A DNA stretch of 64,000 bases, taken from assembly GCA_040753075.1 (NCBI GenBank), contig JBFMHA010000011.1:13290-77289 (forward strand), read 5' to 3'. Shown piece after piece: positions 19,594 through 29,430 of the stretch. Every line of letters starts with the position of its first letter. Within the stretch, counting starts at the first letter, position 1. This DNA is from UBA6814 sp040753075. GTDB lineage: Bacteria; Desulfobacterota; Desulfovibrionia; Desulfovibrionales; Desulfovibrionaceae. Made by a program: the position numbers and the translations under genes. The notes beneath the pieces are model-generated. The model had not been told where the DNA came from. It worked only from the letters and a program-made list of their open reading frames with translations, and ran no database searches.

Positions 19594-22500
19594 GGCGTCG
19601 CATCCTCCACGAGCGGGAGCCGGACGATGAAGGTCGCGCCCCTCCCCTCCTCGGTCTCGAACCGTATGCTGCCGCCGTGCTTCTCCACCACGATGGTGTG
19701 GCTGATGGCCAGGCCCTGGCCGGTGCCCTGGCCCACGGGCTTGGTGGTGAAGAAGGGATCGAAGACGCGCGAACGGATGCCCGCCGGTATCCCGCTCCCG
19801 GTGTCCGAAACCCGGAGCTCTACCCAGTCCCCGTCCCGGCGGGTGCCGATGGTGATGCGGCCCTTCCTGGCCGATCCCTCGCCCAGGACCTGGGCGATGG
19901 CGTGGGCCGCGTTGGTGATGAGGTTGAGCACCACCTGGTTGATCTCGCCGAGCACGCAGGGCACGGAAGGCAGGTCCTCGTCCAGGTCCAGCACCATCTC
20001 GGACACGTACTTCCACTCGTTGGTGGACACGGTGACGGCCGAGCGGATTCCCTCGTTGAGGTCCTCGTGCCGCTTGGCCTCGCCCACCGGGTGGGCGAAG
20101 TGCTTGACGCTGCGCACGATGGCGGCGATGCGCTCCAGGCCTTCCCGGGACTCGGCGATGGCCCGCGGGATCTCCTCCTTGAGGAAGGCAACGTCCAGCC
20201 GCTCCATCTCGGCCTCGATGCCGGCCGCCGACAGCCCGCAGGCCTGCCCCCTCCTGGCCTGCTCCGCCAGGCCGGCGCAACGGTCGCACAGGCCGAGCAT
20301 GTCCCCGAAGGCCCGGGCCAGGAACTCGGTATTGTTGGCCACGTACTGGGTGGGGGTGTTGATCTCGTGGGCGATGCCCGCGGCCAGCTGGCCGATGGAC
20401 TCCAGCTTCTGGGCCTGGAGCAGCTGGGCCTGCATGTACTTCTCCCGGGTGATGTCGGAGACGAGGGCGCGCGAGCCGGCATACCCGCCCTGGTCGTCGA
20501 AGATCGGAACCCCGGAGACCAGCGCGTACACCGTGTCGCCCTTGCTGTGCCGCATTTCGATCTCGTATCTGCTGCTGATCCCCTGCCGCCGCATGTCCAG
20601 CTTGGCTCGCAACGCCTCACGCCAGGATTCGTCCACCAGGGAGTATATGGTGCTCCCCACCATCTCCATCGCCGTGCGCCCGAGCATCCGCCCCAGGCTC
20701 TCGTTGACGAACACGATCCTGTCCGCCGCGTCCACGATAAGGATGCCCTCGGCCAGGTTCTCCACAAGCTCGCGGTAGCGCTGTTCGCTCGTGCGCAGCG
20801 CCCCCTCCATGCGCCGGCTTTCGATGGCGCCCACCAGGATGCGGGAAAAGGTCTCCAGCAGGCCGATGTCCTCGTCCTTCCACTCCCTCCGCGCCCGCAC
20901 CGCGTCGAAGCCGAGGAAACCGATGAGGTGGCCGGCGCGGACCATGGGCACCGCCACCAGGGACCGGACCGACTGCTCCAGGAGGACCTTCTTTTCCGCG
21001 CCGGCCTCCGGGGGCAACGCGGCGACATCGGGAATGATGACGTTCTGGAACCCCCACATCCGGCTCATCCACCAGGGAAACATCTCCCAGGGCGTGTCCT
21101 GCAGACTGCCCTTCTGGGGTTCAACGCCGGCGGCGCACCATTCGTGGGTGTTGCTCATGGCCGCGCCCTCGATGCGGAAGACGTAGGAGCGGTCCACGCC
21201 CAGCAGTCCGCCGAGCACGCCCAGCGCCTCCTCGATCCCCTGGTCCAGCCCCTCGGGCAGGAGGTTGATGAACCGGGAGGAGGCCTCGGACAGGATCTCC
21301 TCCATGGCCAACCGCTTGCGCAGGACCGTCTCGGCCTCCCGGCGGCGGGATATCTCCTCCTGGAGCGCGGCGTTGATGCGGCCGATCTTCTCCGCCCGCT
21401 CGGTGGCGTCCCGGGCGCGGGCCTCCACCTTGCGCTCCAGGGTCTCGTTGAGTTCCTGCAGGGCCCGCTCGGCCCGCTTGCGTTCGGTGATGTCGCTGCC
21501 CACGCCCTGGTACTCCAGGAGTTTTCCCTCCTGGTCGAAGATGCCGCGGTTGATCCAGCGGTGCCAGCGCTCCTCGCCGTCCGGGGCCAAGACCCGGTGC
21601 TCGACCTCCAGCACGGGGTTCTCCCGGGTGATGGCCGAGATGCGTTCAAGGACCTGGCGGCGCTCGTCCTCCGGGAGCAGTTCGGCAAAGCTCCTGCCCA
21701 TCAGGTCTTCCCGATCCCGGTGGTAATACCGGCTGTAGGCCAGGTTCACGAACGTCAGCACCCCGTCCGGGGTGAACCGGCAGATGAGTTCGGTCTGGTC
21801 CTCCACCACCGCCCGGTAGAACTGGGCGCCCTGGCGCATGGCCTCCTCGGCCAGCTCCCGCTCGCGCACCTCCCTGCGCAACCGCTCGTTGGCCGCCTCC
21901 AGCTCCCGGAGGTTCTGGCGAACCAGCTCCTCCAGGCGCACATGGTCGAGTTGAAGGATCTCCTCCGCCGAGCGGCGGGCGGTCACATCCTCCAGCACCA
22001 CCAGCATGCCCAGGAACTCCCGGCTGAAATCCTGCATCCGCGCCAGGGACACCTTGTACCAGGCCTTGCGTCCTTGGCGCTTCACCGACTTCTCGAAGCT
22101 CGTCCGGGGCTGCCCGCCCGGACCGAACGCCTCGATCTCGTCCGCGAAGGACGGGATGACCTCCCGCACCGGACGGCCGATCATCCCGGAAGCGACCAGC
22201 CCGCCCCCGGAAACGGACGCATCGGATCCGTGGCCGGCGCTTCCCGGCAGGCTGGAGAGCATGAGCCACTCCGCCGCGGCCGTGTTGCAGGTCGCGATGC
22301 GGTCCCCGGCGTCCAGGACGAACACGGGCTGGTCCAGAGCCTCGAACAGGGTGAAATAGCGGTTCTTCTCGTTGATCAGGTCGCGGTTGGCCGTCTCCAG
22401 CTCGGCCATCCGGAGGTCCTGGTCCTGGCCGCACCAGTCCACGGCCACCGCGATCGCCACCCGTTCGAAGAACCTCTGCACCAGGCGCAGGGCCGGGCCC

Positions 22501-22859
22501 CTGTCGGCCGGAGAGAGGTCAGCCAGGGTCACCAGGTCGAGGTAGGCCCGGCGGTAGTAGGTGAACAGCCCGAGGAACAGGGCCAGGCTCACACCGCGAC
22601 GGCGGTGCAGCCGGGCCTCGGTGACGGCGAATTCAGAAGCGGGGTCCTCCGAGAACCTGTCGTCCACGCACGGCTCTGGCAGCCCGGAGGAGGCGTCCAG
22701 GGCATTGCACAGCGCTCCGGTCAGCCCCGCCACCGAAAGCCGCAGGTCTGCAATCCTGGGGGAGGTGTAACGCGTGTAGCCGTGCTCCTGGGCGTAACCG
22801 AGCACCCGCTCCACGAGCCAGTCCTCGCTCTCCCGGAGCATGTCCTTCAGTGCCTGCAT
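19590..22859 (-). CDS. Multi-PAS/GAF sensor histidine kinase (1089 aa)
   Basis: Large cytoplasmic kinase. Approximate order: an N-terminal helical domain (1-150) reminiscent of RsbR/histidine-kinase N-terminal globin-like folds, PAS (about 180-300), coiled coil, PAS-PAC (about 350-470), coiled coil, GAF (about 510-680), PAS-PAC (about 700-815), H-box (GIAHEINTPTQYVANN) and an HATPase domain with N box and G boxes (VSDTGSGIP, FFTTKPVGQGTGQGL). No membrane helix is seen. GAGAGGG lies just before the ATG at 22859. It probably phosphorylates the receiver-HDOD protein encoded immediately after it. Confidence 0.93.
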   Translation of the reverse strand: MQALKDMLRESEDWLVERVLGYAQEHGYTRYTSPRIADLRLSVAGLTGALCNALDASSGLPEPCVDDRFSEDPASEFAVTEARLHRRRGVSLALFLGLFTYYRRAYLDLVTLADLSPADRGPALRLVQRFFERVAIAVAVDWCGQDQDLRMAELETANRDLINEKNRYFTLFEALDQPVFVLDAGDRIATCNTAAAEWLMLSSLPGSAGHGSDASVSGGGLVASGMIGRPVREVIPSFADEIEAFGPGGQPRTSFEKSVKRQGRKAWYKVSLARMQDFSREFLGMLVVLEDVTARRSAEEILQLDHVRLEELVRQNLRELEAANERLRREVRERELAEEAMRQGAQFYRAVVEDQTELICRFTPDGVLTFVNLAYSRYYHRDREDLMGRSFAELLPEDERRQVLERISAITRENPVLEVEHRVLAPDGEERWHRWINRGIFDQEGKLLEYQGVGSDITERKRAERALQELNETLERKVEARARDATERAEKIGRINAALQEEISRRREAETVLRKRLAMEEILSEASSRFINLLPEGLDQGIEEALGVLGGLLGVDRSYVFRIEGAAMSNTHEWCAAGVEPQKGSLQDTPWEMFPWWMSRMWGFQNVIIPDVAALPPEAGAEKKVLLEQSVRSLVAVPMVRAGHLIGFLGFDAVRARREWKDEDIGLLETFSRILVGAIESRRMEGALRTSEQRYRELVENLAEGILIVDAADRIVFVNESLGRMLGRTAMEMVGSTIYSLVDESWREALRAKLDMRRQGISSRYEIEMRHSKGDTVYALVSGVPIFDDQGGYAGSRALVSDITREKYMQAQLLQAQKLESIGQLAAGIAHEINTPTQYVANNTEFLARAFGDMLGLCDRCAGLAEQARRGQACGLSAAGIEAEMERLDVAFLKEEIPRAIAESREGLERIAAIVRSVKHFAHPVGEAKRHEDLNEGIRSAVTVSTNEWKYVSEMVLDLDEDLPSVPCVLGEINQVVLNLITNAAHAIAQVLGEGSARKGRITIGTRRDGDWVELRVSDTGSGIPAGIRSRVFDPFFTTKPVGQGTGQGLAISHTIVVEKHGGSIRFETEEGRGATFIVRLPLVEDATP

Positions 22860-22917
22860 GCATCCCTCTCGAGAAGACGCGGGCGATGCCGGCCACGGCA
22901 GGATACCCGCTGTTTTC

Positions 22918-22945
22918 ACTATACAGAATGCAAAACAAAGAGCAA
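22918..22945 (-). promoter_or_regulatory. Sigma-70-type promoter for the kinase/HDOD operon
   Basis: On the minus strand TTGCTC (22945-22940) and TATAGT (22923-22918) are separated by 16 bases within an AT-rich pocket, which would give a leader of about 50 bases before the kinase ATG. Confidence 0.6.
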
Positions 22946-23081
22946 CGAGCGAGGACGCGGCAGGAGCGCAACCGCAACGGACCGCGCAGAGGCGAAAAAG
23001 ACGCCCCTCCGATCCAGACGGGAACCGCCGTTTACGCACCAGGGGCGGGACTCTGCTTCCCTCCGCGGCTGTCGCCCGTCT

Positions 23082-26000
23082 TCAGCGCAGGCCCAGCCTG
23101 ACCAGCCCGCCGCCCTCCCCGGCCAGGGCCGGGGCGCGGACATAGACCCGCTCGGCCGGGACTCCGGCGGCCAGGAGGAAATCCCGGGCCGCGGCGGCCC
23201 GCTCCGCGGCCAGGTCCAGGAGCTCCCGGTCCCCCACCGCGACCGCGTCCCGGAGCATCCGCTCCATGACCTCCCGGGGCTGCTCCCTGGCCAGGCCCAG
23301 GAAGTTGCGCGGCTTGTCCATGGGCTCGGCCTCGTAGGCCTCGGCGAGCCAGCGGTCGTACTCCTCCGGCCCTATCTCCACCGCGTCCGGCCGGGCCGGC
23401 CCCTGGCGCTTGCGCTTGAGATCACGGAACTTGCGCGCCTTGAGCTTGCCCAGGAACAGGGCCTCCTTGAGGGCCGGGCCGTCGTCTGGGCCGGCTGCGC
23501 CGGCTGCGGTGACCTCCAGCCGGGGCCGCTTGTCCATGGCCCGGGCCACGGCGGACAGAGCCTCCCGGGCGTCGGGATCCAGCGCCGCCGAGCCCGGGGC
23601 GAAGGCCACGACCCCGCCTTTCAGGCTGCGCTCGCCCACCAGGGAGAAGACGCTCCCCAGGAAGGCGAAGGGCGCAGTCACCAGCTTGCCCACCATGCCG
23701 GCGACCGCGCTGGCGATGACCTTGCCCAGGTCGAACCGGGGGTCGTCCAGGCGGCCGTGGATGGGGATGTCCAGGGAGAGCGCGCCGGACGAGTCGGCCA
23801 GCAGCGACATGGCCAGCTGGATGGGCACGGCCGGGTCCTTGACCGTCTCGGACCGCGGCCCCAGCTCCAGGCCCCGCACCAGGAGGCGGTTCTCGCCCGA
23901 AAGCGTCTCCCCGGACACGGTGAGGTCCAGGTCCGCGTCCAGCTTGCCGGTGTCCGCGGGATAGGCGGTGAACTTGACCAGGTAGGGGTTGAGCGGGGCC
24001 AGGTCCAGGCCCTTCAGCGACATCCGGCCGGAGATGCCCAGTCCCTCCGGCCCAGGCGCCAGGCTGCCGGCCAGGGTCAGGGGGGCGTGCCGCTCCACCG
24101 TGGCGTTGAGGGACAGGCTCCCCCGGACCCCGGATTCGCCCAGGGCCGTGGACAGGTCCTCCCCCTGGCCGCCCAACCGGGCCAGGCGCAGGGTCGCCGC
24201 CGGGCTGACGGTGGCGTCGCGGAAGCCCACCGCGCCGCCGAACACCCGCACCCGGTCCAGGCGCAGGATGAAGGGCTCGCCCGACTCTCCCGCTGCGGCC
24301 TCCCCGCTCTCCTCCGGACGGAAGGACTGCAGGGCCCGGGACAGGTTCAGGCCCCGGGGCGTGACCTCCAGCCAGGCCGCGGGCGCGGCCAGGACCAGGC
24401 TGCGCAGGGAGGCGGTCCGGGCCTCCGGGTCCAGGTCCAGGCCCTCGGCGCGGAGCCGGCCCAGGGACAGGGCAGGCTGGTCCCCGTCCGGATCCGAAAG
24501 GTTCACCTCCTCCACCTCGACGCCCGCGGCCCGGACCCGGCCCCCGGGCGCGGCCAGACTGACGCCGGTGGCCCGGGCCAGGTCCAGGCTGGCCTCCGTT
24601 CCCCCATCCCTCCCCGACAGGCCCAGGCCCCGCAGTTCGGCGTCGCCGGCGAAGGTGGCGGCAAGCCCCGGCCCGGCCGCCGCGACCAGGTCCCCGGCCA
24701 GGGAAAAGGAGCCCCGCTCCGGCCGCACGGGCGACTCCCTGGGCAGCCAGGGTCGGACCAGGGACAGGGGCAGTCCGGAAAGCTCCAGCCGGCCGCGCAG
24801 GGACGGCGTCCCCGGGACCAGGCTGCCGGCCAGGGACAGCCGACCCCCGGGCCGAAACCCGGCCGTCAGCCGGACAGGGACCGGCCGCTCCAGGTCCAGG
24901 CTCAGGTTCTCCAGCCCCATGTCCAGGGAGGACAGGGCGAGCCGCGCCCTGGGGCCCGCAGCCAGGTCCCGGAACTCCGCCCCCAGGCCGGACGCATCGA
25001 CCTTGCCCAGGCGCAGGTCCCAGGCCGGACCGCCGGGCTCGGCCGCAGCCTCGCCCCCCTCCCCGGCCGGAGCCAGGGCGGCCAGGTCCAGGCCGCCGTC
25101 CGCGCGGCGTTCGGCCCGGAGCATCCCGCCCTCCAGGCGCAGGACCTCGGCCGCGGCCTTCCGGCCGGCCAGGTCCAGGCCCGCTCCGGACAGGCTCAGG
25201 CGGTCCAGGTTCAGGAACGGTTGGGCCGCCCCGGGCAGGGCCAGGGCCGGACCGGCCACGGCCAGGTCCACGCCGGACAGGACCAGGCCCCCGGGTCCGG
25301 CCTGCACCCGGCCCGAGCCGCCGGCCGCGCCCGCCGCCACCCGCACCGGCAGGGTCTCGGCCAGGTAGGGGGCCAGGGAGGGCAGGGACAGGCCGGCCAG
25401 GGACACGGTCGCGTCCAGGCCCAGGGGCTCCAGGGAGAAGCTGCCCCGGGCCTGGAGCTCCGCGCCGCCCCGGGCGGACAGGGTGAAGTCCGCGCGGCCC
25501 GGGCCGGTGGTGGCGTTGGCCGCGCGCAGCGCGATGCTCTCCAGCGCCGCGGAGAAGCCGCCCGGCGCGGCCCGGTCCGTGAACCTCACCCGGCCCTGCT
25601 CCAGGACCAGCTCCGCGCAGCGCATCACGAAGGGCGGCCCCGGGGTGGTCGCGGGCTCCCCCGGCCCGGCGGCCGGGACCAGGCCGGCCCAGTCCAGGGA
25701 GCCGTCCTCGCGGCGGGTCAGGTCCGCGCGCAGGCCGCGCGCCTCCACCCGGCCCAGGTCCAGAGCCCTTTCCAGGAGGCTGAAGCGGGACAGCTCCAGG
25801 TCCAGGCCGTCCAGGACGGCCATCTGCCCCCCCCCCGGCCCGGCCAGGGCCAGGTCGCGCAGGGCGAAGCGCCCGCGCACGAAGAGCTGGGGCAGCAACT
25901 CCCCGGTCTGCTCCAGCACCACCGAGCCGTTGCAGGAGAGCCGGCCCGAAGTCAGGGCCAGACCCGCGGGAACCGGGGCGTAGGCCCAGTACTCGGCCAG

Positions 26001-26711
26001 GTCCGCGTCCTCCAGGCCGAAGTCGAACTCGGTGCGGCGGGAGGGATCGAAGGGCAGGGTCCGGCCGCGCAGGCGCACGGGCCGGCCGTTGACCTCGGCG
26101 GCCAGGGTGGGCTCCACATAGGCCGCGCTGTCCGCGGGCAGGCTGGAGGCGAAGGGGACGTCCAGGGTGAAGCCGCGCACCTCGTGCCGCTTGCCCAGGG
26201 CCTGGTCCTCGACGTCGAAGCGCCCCCGGGACACGGCCAGGCTGCGCAGCACCACGGGCAGCCCCACGCCTGCGCCCGGCTCCCCTCCTCCGCCCCCCTC
26301 CCCGGCCAGGAGGTCCGAAAAGTTGGCCGTGCCGTTGCCGGTGAAGACCAGCCGGGCGTAGGGATCATCCAGCCGCAGTTCCGACGCGCGCAGGGTCAGG
26401 GTGGGCAGGGACAGGGCGTCCAGGTCCAGGAAGAGCCGGCCGCAGGACAGGAAGGTCCGCGATCCGTCCGGCTCGCTCACCGCCAGGCCCTCCACGGTCA
26501 GGGCCAGGGTCAGGGGGTTGAAGCGAACCCTCTCCACCCGGGCGGCGCGGTTCAGGGCGCCGGACAGGGCGGACTCCAACTGGGCGCGGACCAGGGGCGG
26601 GACCAGGAGGAACCCGGACAGGTGCAGGGCCAGGGCCAGCCCCGCGGCGCAGGCCAGCCAGCGCCAGGGCCGGGCCAGGCCGCGCCATACCGTCCGCAGT
26701 CGCTCGAGCAT
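23082..26711 (-). CDS. DUF748/AsmA-like giant envelope protein (1209 aa)
   Basis: One N-terminal membrane anchor (about 16-38) followed by a roughly 1150-residue periplasmic region of beta-rich repeats typical of DUF748/AsmA proteins, relatives of bridge-like lipid-transfer proteins of the Gram-negative envelope. The C-terminal third contains the family's IQLAMSLLADSSGALSLDIP and DPRFDLGKVI blocks and a degenerate OmpA-like segment. Leucine, arginine and glycine are very abundant, in line with the GC content. It is transcribed alone between the kinase and the nfn pair. Role in lipid trafficking is inferred from the family only. Confidence 0.88.
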   Translation of the reverse strand: MLERLRTVWRGLARPWRWLACAAGLALALHLSGFLLVPPLVRAQLESALSGALNRAARVERVRFNPLTLALTVEGLAVSEPDGSRTFLSCGRLFLDLDALSLPTLTLRASELRLDDPYARLVFTGNGTANFSDLLAGEGGGGGEPGAGVGLPVVLRSLAVSRGRFDVEDQALGKRHEVRGFTLDVPFASSLPADSAAYVEPTLAAEVNGRPVRLRGRTLPFDPSRRTEFDFGLEDADLAEYWAYAPVPAGLALTSGRLSCNGSVVLEQTGELLPQLFVRGRFALRDLALAGPGGGQMAVLDGLDLELSRFSLLERALDLGRVEARGLRADLTRREDGSLDWAGLVPAAGPGEPATTPGPPFVMRCAELVLEQGRVRFTDRAAPGGFSAALESIALRAANATTGPGRADFTLSARGGAELQARGSFSLEPLGLDATVSLAGLSLPSLAPYLAETLPVRVAAGAAGGSGRVQAGPGGLVLSGVDLAVAGPALALPGAAQPFLNLDRLSLSGAGLDLAGRKAAAEVLRLEGGMLRAERRADGGLDLAALAPAGEGGEAAAEPGGPAWDLRLGKVDASGLGAEFRDLAAGPRARLALSSLDMGLENLSLDLERPVPVRLTAGFRPGGRLSLAGSLVPGTPSLRGRLELSGLPLSLVRPWLPRESPVRPERGSFSLAGDLVAAAGPGLAATFAGDAELRGLGLSGRDGGTEASLDLARATGVSLAAPGGRVRAAGVEVEEVNLSDPDGDQPALSLGRLRAEGLDLDPEARTASLRSLVLAAPAAWLEVTPRGLNLSRALQSFRPEESGEAAAGESGEPFILRLDRVRVFGGAVGFRDATVSPAATLRLARLGGQGEDLSTALGESGVRGSLSLNATVERHAPLTLAGSLAPGPEGLGISGRMSLKGLDLAPLNPYLVKFTAYPADTGKLDADLDLTVSGETLSGENRLLVRGLELGPRSETVKDPAVPIQLAMSLLADSSGALSLDIPIHGRLDDPRFDLGKVIASAVAGMVGKLVTAPFAFLGSVFSLVGERSLKGGVVAFAPGSAALDPDAREALSAVARAMDKRPRLEVTAAGAAGPDDGPALKEALFLGKLKARKFRDLKRKRQGPARPDAVEIGPEEYDRWLAEAYEAEPMDKPRNFLGLAREQPREVMERMLRDAVAVGDRELLDLAAERAAAARDFLLAAGVPAERVYVRAPALAGEGGGLVRLGLR

Positions 26712-26952
26712 GTCCCCTCCCGGCTACCCGGTCCTCGCACTCGGAGCAGATGTCGGCGCCGCCATCCGGCGGCGCCTTGGGGCGACTCCCCGACGGCGGG
26801 ACTCCGCGGCGCTGTCGGGAGAGCACAACATAAACGATTGCGCGCCCATTTGATACCATAAGCCGGACGAGGACGGAAGGCCGCCGCCGCAAAGCAGGAC
26901 GGCGCGCCCGGAGGCGCGCCGTCCATGGCGTCGGAAAAGGGAGGGCCGGCGG
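26712..26952. other. Intergenic region with a hairpin upstream of the DUF748 gene
   Basis: No gene supported. A 10-bp perfect GC stem with CGGA loop (26899-26922) lacks a T tract on either strand and may stabilise or end the nfn transcript. AT-rich bases around 26825-26865 probably contain the DUF748 promoter, but no clean -35/-10 pair stands out. Confidence 0.45.
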
Positions 26953-27063
26953 CTAGTGTCGCGTCCTCAAAATACCGGCAGGTATTTTGAGAATAAAAAA
27001 AGTTTGATTCCGCAACATTGCGCAGTGAAGAAATATCGCGCCACTTCGCGGACGCAACACTAG
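26953..27063. repeat. MITE-like palindromic element with 14-bp terminal inverted repeats
   Basis: The ends CTAGTGTCGCGTCC (26953-26966) and GGACGCAACACTAG (27050-27063) are inverted copies matching at 13 of 14 positions. Inside are an 11-bp perfect hairpin (26966-26991) and a run of seven A. At 111 bp, AT-richer than both flanks and without coding capacity, it looks like a miniature inverted-repeat transposable element. Its right terminal repeat supplies the TAG stop of the nfnL-like gene. No full-length parent element is visible in the window. Confidence 0.55.
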
Positions 27064-28481
27064 ACGCCGTTGGGGATGCCCAGGCGGCGGGCGATTTCCT
27101 TGGCCGCGCGGCGTCCCGCGCCCATGGCCGAGATGACCGTGGCCGCGCCGGTCACGATGTCGCCGCCGGCGAACACGTTGGGGATGGAGGTTTCGCCGGT
27201 CGCCTCGTCCACCTCCACGTAGCCCCGCTTGCTCAGGGCCAGGTCCGGGGTGGCCTCGATGAGCACCGGGTTGGAGCGGGTGCCCACCGCGACGATGACC
27301 ATCTGGGCCGGGATCTCGAAATACTCGTCCGTGGGCACGGGCTTGCGCCGGCCGCTGGCGTCGGGTTCGCCCAGGGCCTGGCGCTGCAGGCGGACGTGGG
27401 TGAGCCGGGCGGCCTCGTCGCCCTTGAGCTCCACCGGGTTGGCCAGGAGCTCGAAATGCACCCCCTCCTCCTCGGCGTGCTCGATCTCCTCGCGCCGGGC
27501 GGGCATCTCGTCCCGGGTGCGGCGGTAGACCACGGTGACCCGCTCCGCGCCCAGGCGCTTGGCGGTGCGGGCCGCGTCCATGGCCACGTTGCCGCCGCCG
27601 ACCACCACCGCGTCCCTGGCCGGATAGATGGGGGTGCTGTAGGTGGGGAAGGCGTAGGCCCGGCCCAGGTTGGCCCGGGTCAGGTACTCGTTGGCCGAGA
27701 ACACCCCCACCAGGCCCTCGCCCGGGACGCCCAGGAAGCGGGGCAGGCCCGCGCCCACGCCGATGAACACCGCCTTGTAGCCCCAGACGAAAAGCTCGCG
27801 GATGGTGAAGGTCTTGCCCCCCACCCAGTTGGTGTGGAACTCCACGCCCAGGGTGCGCAGGGCGTCGATCTCGCGCTTGACCACCTGCTTGGGCAGGCGG
27901 AACTCGGGGATGCCGTAGACCAGCACCCCGCCCAGCTCGTGCAGGGCCTCGTAGACCTCCACCCTGGCCCCGCGCGCGGCCAGGTAGCCGGCCACGGTGA
28001 GGGAGGAGGGGCCGGCCCCGATGCAGGCCACCCGCAGGTCCTCCCGCGGGAGGCGGCAGGCGTTGCCGCCGGTGAGCACCTCGCAGGCGGACAGGGCGTG
28101 GAAATTGTCGGCCACGAAGCGCTCCAGGCGGCCGATGGCCACCGGCTCCCCGGTCTTGCCCAGGATGCAGGAGCCCTCGCACTGGGATTCCTGCGGGCAG
28201 ACCCGGCCGCACACCGCGGGCAGGGAGTTGTACTCGCGCAGCACGGCGTAGGCCCCGGCCACGTCGCCCTTGGCCAGGGGGGCGATGAAGCCCTTGATGT
28301 CTATCTCCACCGGGCAGCCGGGACGGCAGGCGGGCTTCTTGCACTGCAGGCAGCGGGAGGCCTCGGTCATGGCCTGCTCCAGGGAGTAGCCCAGGGCCAC
28401 CTCCCGGAAATTCTTGACGCGCTCGGCCGGGTCCTGCACCGGCATGTCCATGCGGGGGGCGGTCTTTTTCTTCTTGGCCAC
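27060..28481 (-). CDS. NfnB/GltD-like NADPH-binding large subunit of an NfnAB-type transhydrogenase
   Basis: A 473-residue iron-sulfur flavoprotein. An N-terminal ferredoxin-like domain has CLQCKKPACRPGCP (about 37-50) and CGRVCPQESQCEGSC (about 83-97); then an FAD Rossmann motif (GAGPSSL) and a second nucleotide-binding motif (VVGGGNVAMDAARTAKRLG). This is the glutamate-synthase small-subunit family. Pairing with the dihydroorotate-dehydrogenase-B-like subunit directly upstream, and no glutamate synthase large subunit, points to NfnAB, which couples NADH, NADPH and ferredoxin by electron bifurcation. Start is GTG at 28481, two bases after the upstream stop, with AGGAGGG in front. Confidence 0.9.
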   Translation of the reverse strand: MAKKKKTAPRMDMPVQDPAERVKNFREVALGYSLEQAMTEASRCLQCKKPACRPGCPVEIDIKGFIAPLAKGDVAGAYAVLREYNSLPAVCGRVCPQESQCEGSCILGKTGEPVAIGRLERFVADNFHALSACEVLTGGNACRLPREDLRVACIGAGPSSLTVAGYLAARGARVEVYEALHELGGVLVYGIPEFRLPKQVVKREIDALRTLGVEFHTNWVGGKTFTIRELFVWGYKAVFIGVGAGLPRFLGVPGEGLVGVFSANEYLTRANLGRAYAFPTYSTPIYPARDAVVVGGGNVAMDAARTAKRLGAERVTVVYRRTRDEMPARREEIEHAEEEGVHFELLANPVELKGDEAARLTHVRLQRQALGEPDASGRRKPVPTDEYFEIPAQMVIVAVGTRSNPVLIEATPDLALSKRGYVEVDEATGETSIPNVFAGGDIVTGAATVISAMGAGRRAAKEIARRLGIPNGV

Positions 28482-28483
28482 GG

Positions 28484-29332
28484 CTAGTGCCCTCCTGCGC
28501 CGAACTGCTTCTTGAAGCGCTCCAGGTCGGCGCGCTCTTGGCCGTGGAACTGCTCCAGGCGCTTGCGCAGTTCGCCGAAATCGACCTTGTGCGCGTCGAA
28601 CTCCGGGCCGTCCACGCAGGCGAAGCGCATCTCGCCGTCCACGGTGCAGCGGCAGGCCCCGCACATGCCGATGCCGTCCACCATGATGGTGTTCAGGCTC
28701 ACGGTGGTCTTGACGCCCAGGGGACGGGTGACCTCGGCCACGGCCTCCATCATGGGCACCGGACCCACGGCGACCACCTCGGCCACTTCGGGGCCCCTGG
28801 CCAGGCGCTCCTTGAGCGCGTCGGTGACCAGCCCCTGCACGCCCATGCTGCCGTCGTTGGTGGCCACCAGCACCTCGGCGCAGAAGCGGGAAAGCTCGGC
28901 ATGGAACAGGAGCAGCCCCTTGGTGCGCGCGCCGATGACCGCGGACACGGTGTTGCCCGCCAGGTAATGGCCCTTGGCGATGTGGTACATGGCCGCCACG
29001 CCGGTGCCGCCGCCCACGCAGATCACGTTGCCCTTCTGCTCGATGTGGGTGGGCTTGCCCAGGGGGCCGCACACGTCGGGAATCACGTCGCCTTCGTGCA
29101 GGAGGTTGAGTCGCGCGGTGGTCTTGCCCACCACCAGGAACACGATGGTGATGGTCCCGGCCGCGGGGTCGGCGTCGGCGATGGTCAGTGGGATGCGCTC
29201 GCCCTGGGCGTGCACCCGCATGATGAGAAAGTTGCCGGGCTTGGCCTTGGTGGCGATGTGCGGGGCGTGGAGGACCATCAGACTGGTCATCCCCGGGATG
29301 AGCTCCCTCTTGGTGAGGATGCGTGCGCTCAT
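28484..29332 (-). CDS. NfnA/PyrK-like FAD- and [2Fe-2S]-binding small subunit
   Basis: A 282-residue ferredoxin-reductase-type protein of the sulfide dehydrogenase/dihydroorotate dehydrogenase electron-transfer group. It has the FAD-binding barrel (GNFLIMRVHAQGERIPLTI), the NAD-binding GGGTGVAAM stretch and a C-terminal DGIGMCGACRCTVDG...FACVDGPEFD segment whose four Cys would hold a [2Fe-2S] cluster. AGGAG lies about 10 bases before the ATG. Together with the next gene it forms the cytoplasmic NADH-dependent ferredoxin:NADP oxidoreductase, an obvious source or sink of reduced ferredoxin for the Hdr cluster at 42-54 kb. Confidence 0.9.
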   Translation of the reverse strand: MSARILTKRELIPGMTSLMVLHAPHIATKAKPGNFLIMRVHAQGERIPLTIADADPAAGTITIVFLVVGKTTARLNLLHEGDVIPDVCGPLGKPTHIEQKGNVICVGGGTGVAAMYHIAKGHYLAGNTVSAVIGARTKGLLLFHAELSRFCAEVLVATNDGSMGVQGLVTDALKERLARGPEVAEVVAVGPVPMMEAVAEVTRPLGVKTTVSLNTIMVDGIGMCGACRCTVDGEMRFACVDGPEFDAHKVDFGELRKRLEQFHGQERADLERFKKQFGAGGH

Positions 29333-29390
29333 GGGGCGGCACTCCTGCGAAGGGTGCGGGACCGGGCCGGGCCGGACCCCGGTGGACATG

Positions 29391-29422
29391 AAAAAAGGGC
29401 TTGCGGACCCTTCCGCAAGCCC
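29391..29422 (-). terminator. Terminator of tRNA-Thr
   Basis: A 10-bp perfect stem (29397-29406 with 29413-29422) is followed on the minus strand by six Ts. It starts only nine bases after the CCA end of the tRNA gene and separates it from the nfn pair. Confidence 0.85.
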
Positions 29423-29430
29423 ATGATTCC

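Noticed and set aside
19677..26861. Very long open frames on the plus strand across the kinase and DUF748 genes (up to about 2400 codons)
   Set aside because: Low-complexity Gly/Arg/Pro/His-rich translations antisense to well-supported genes; an effect of the GC-rich codon bias in the real genes.
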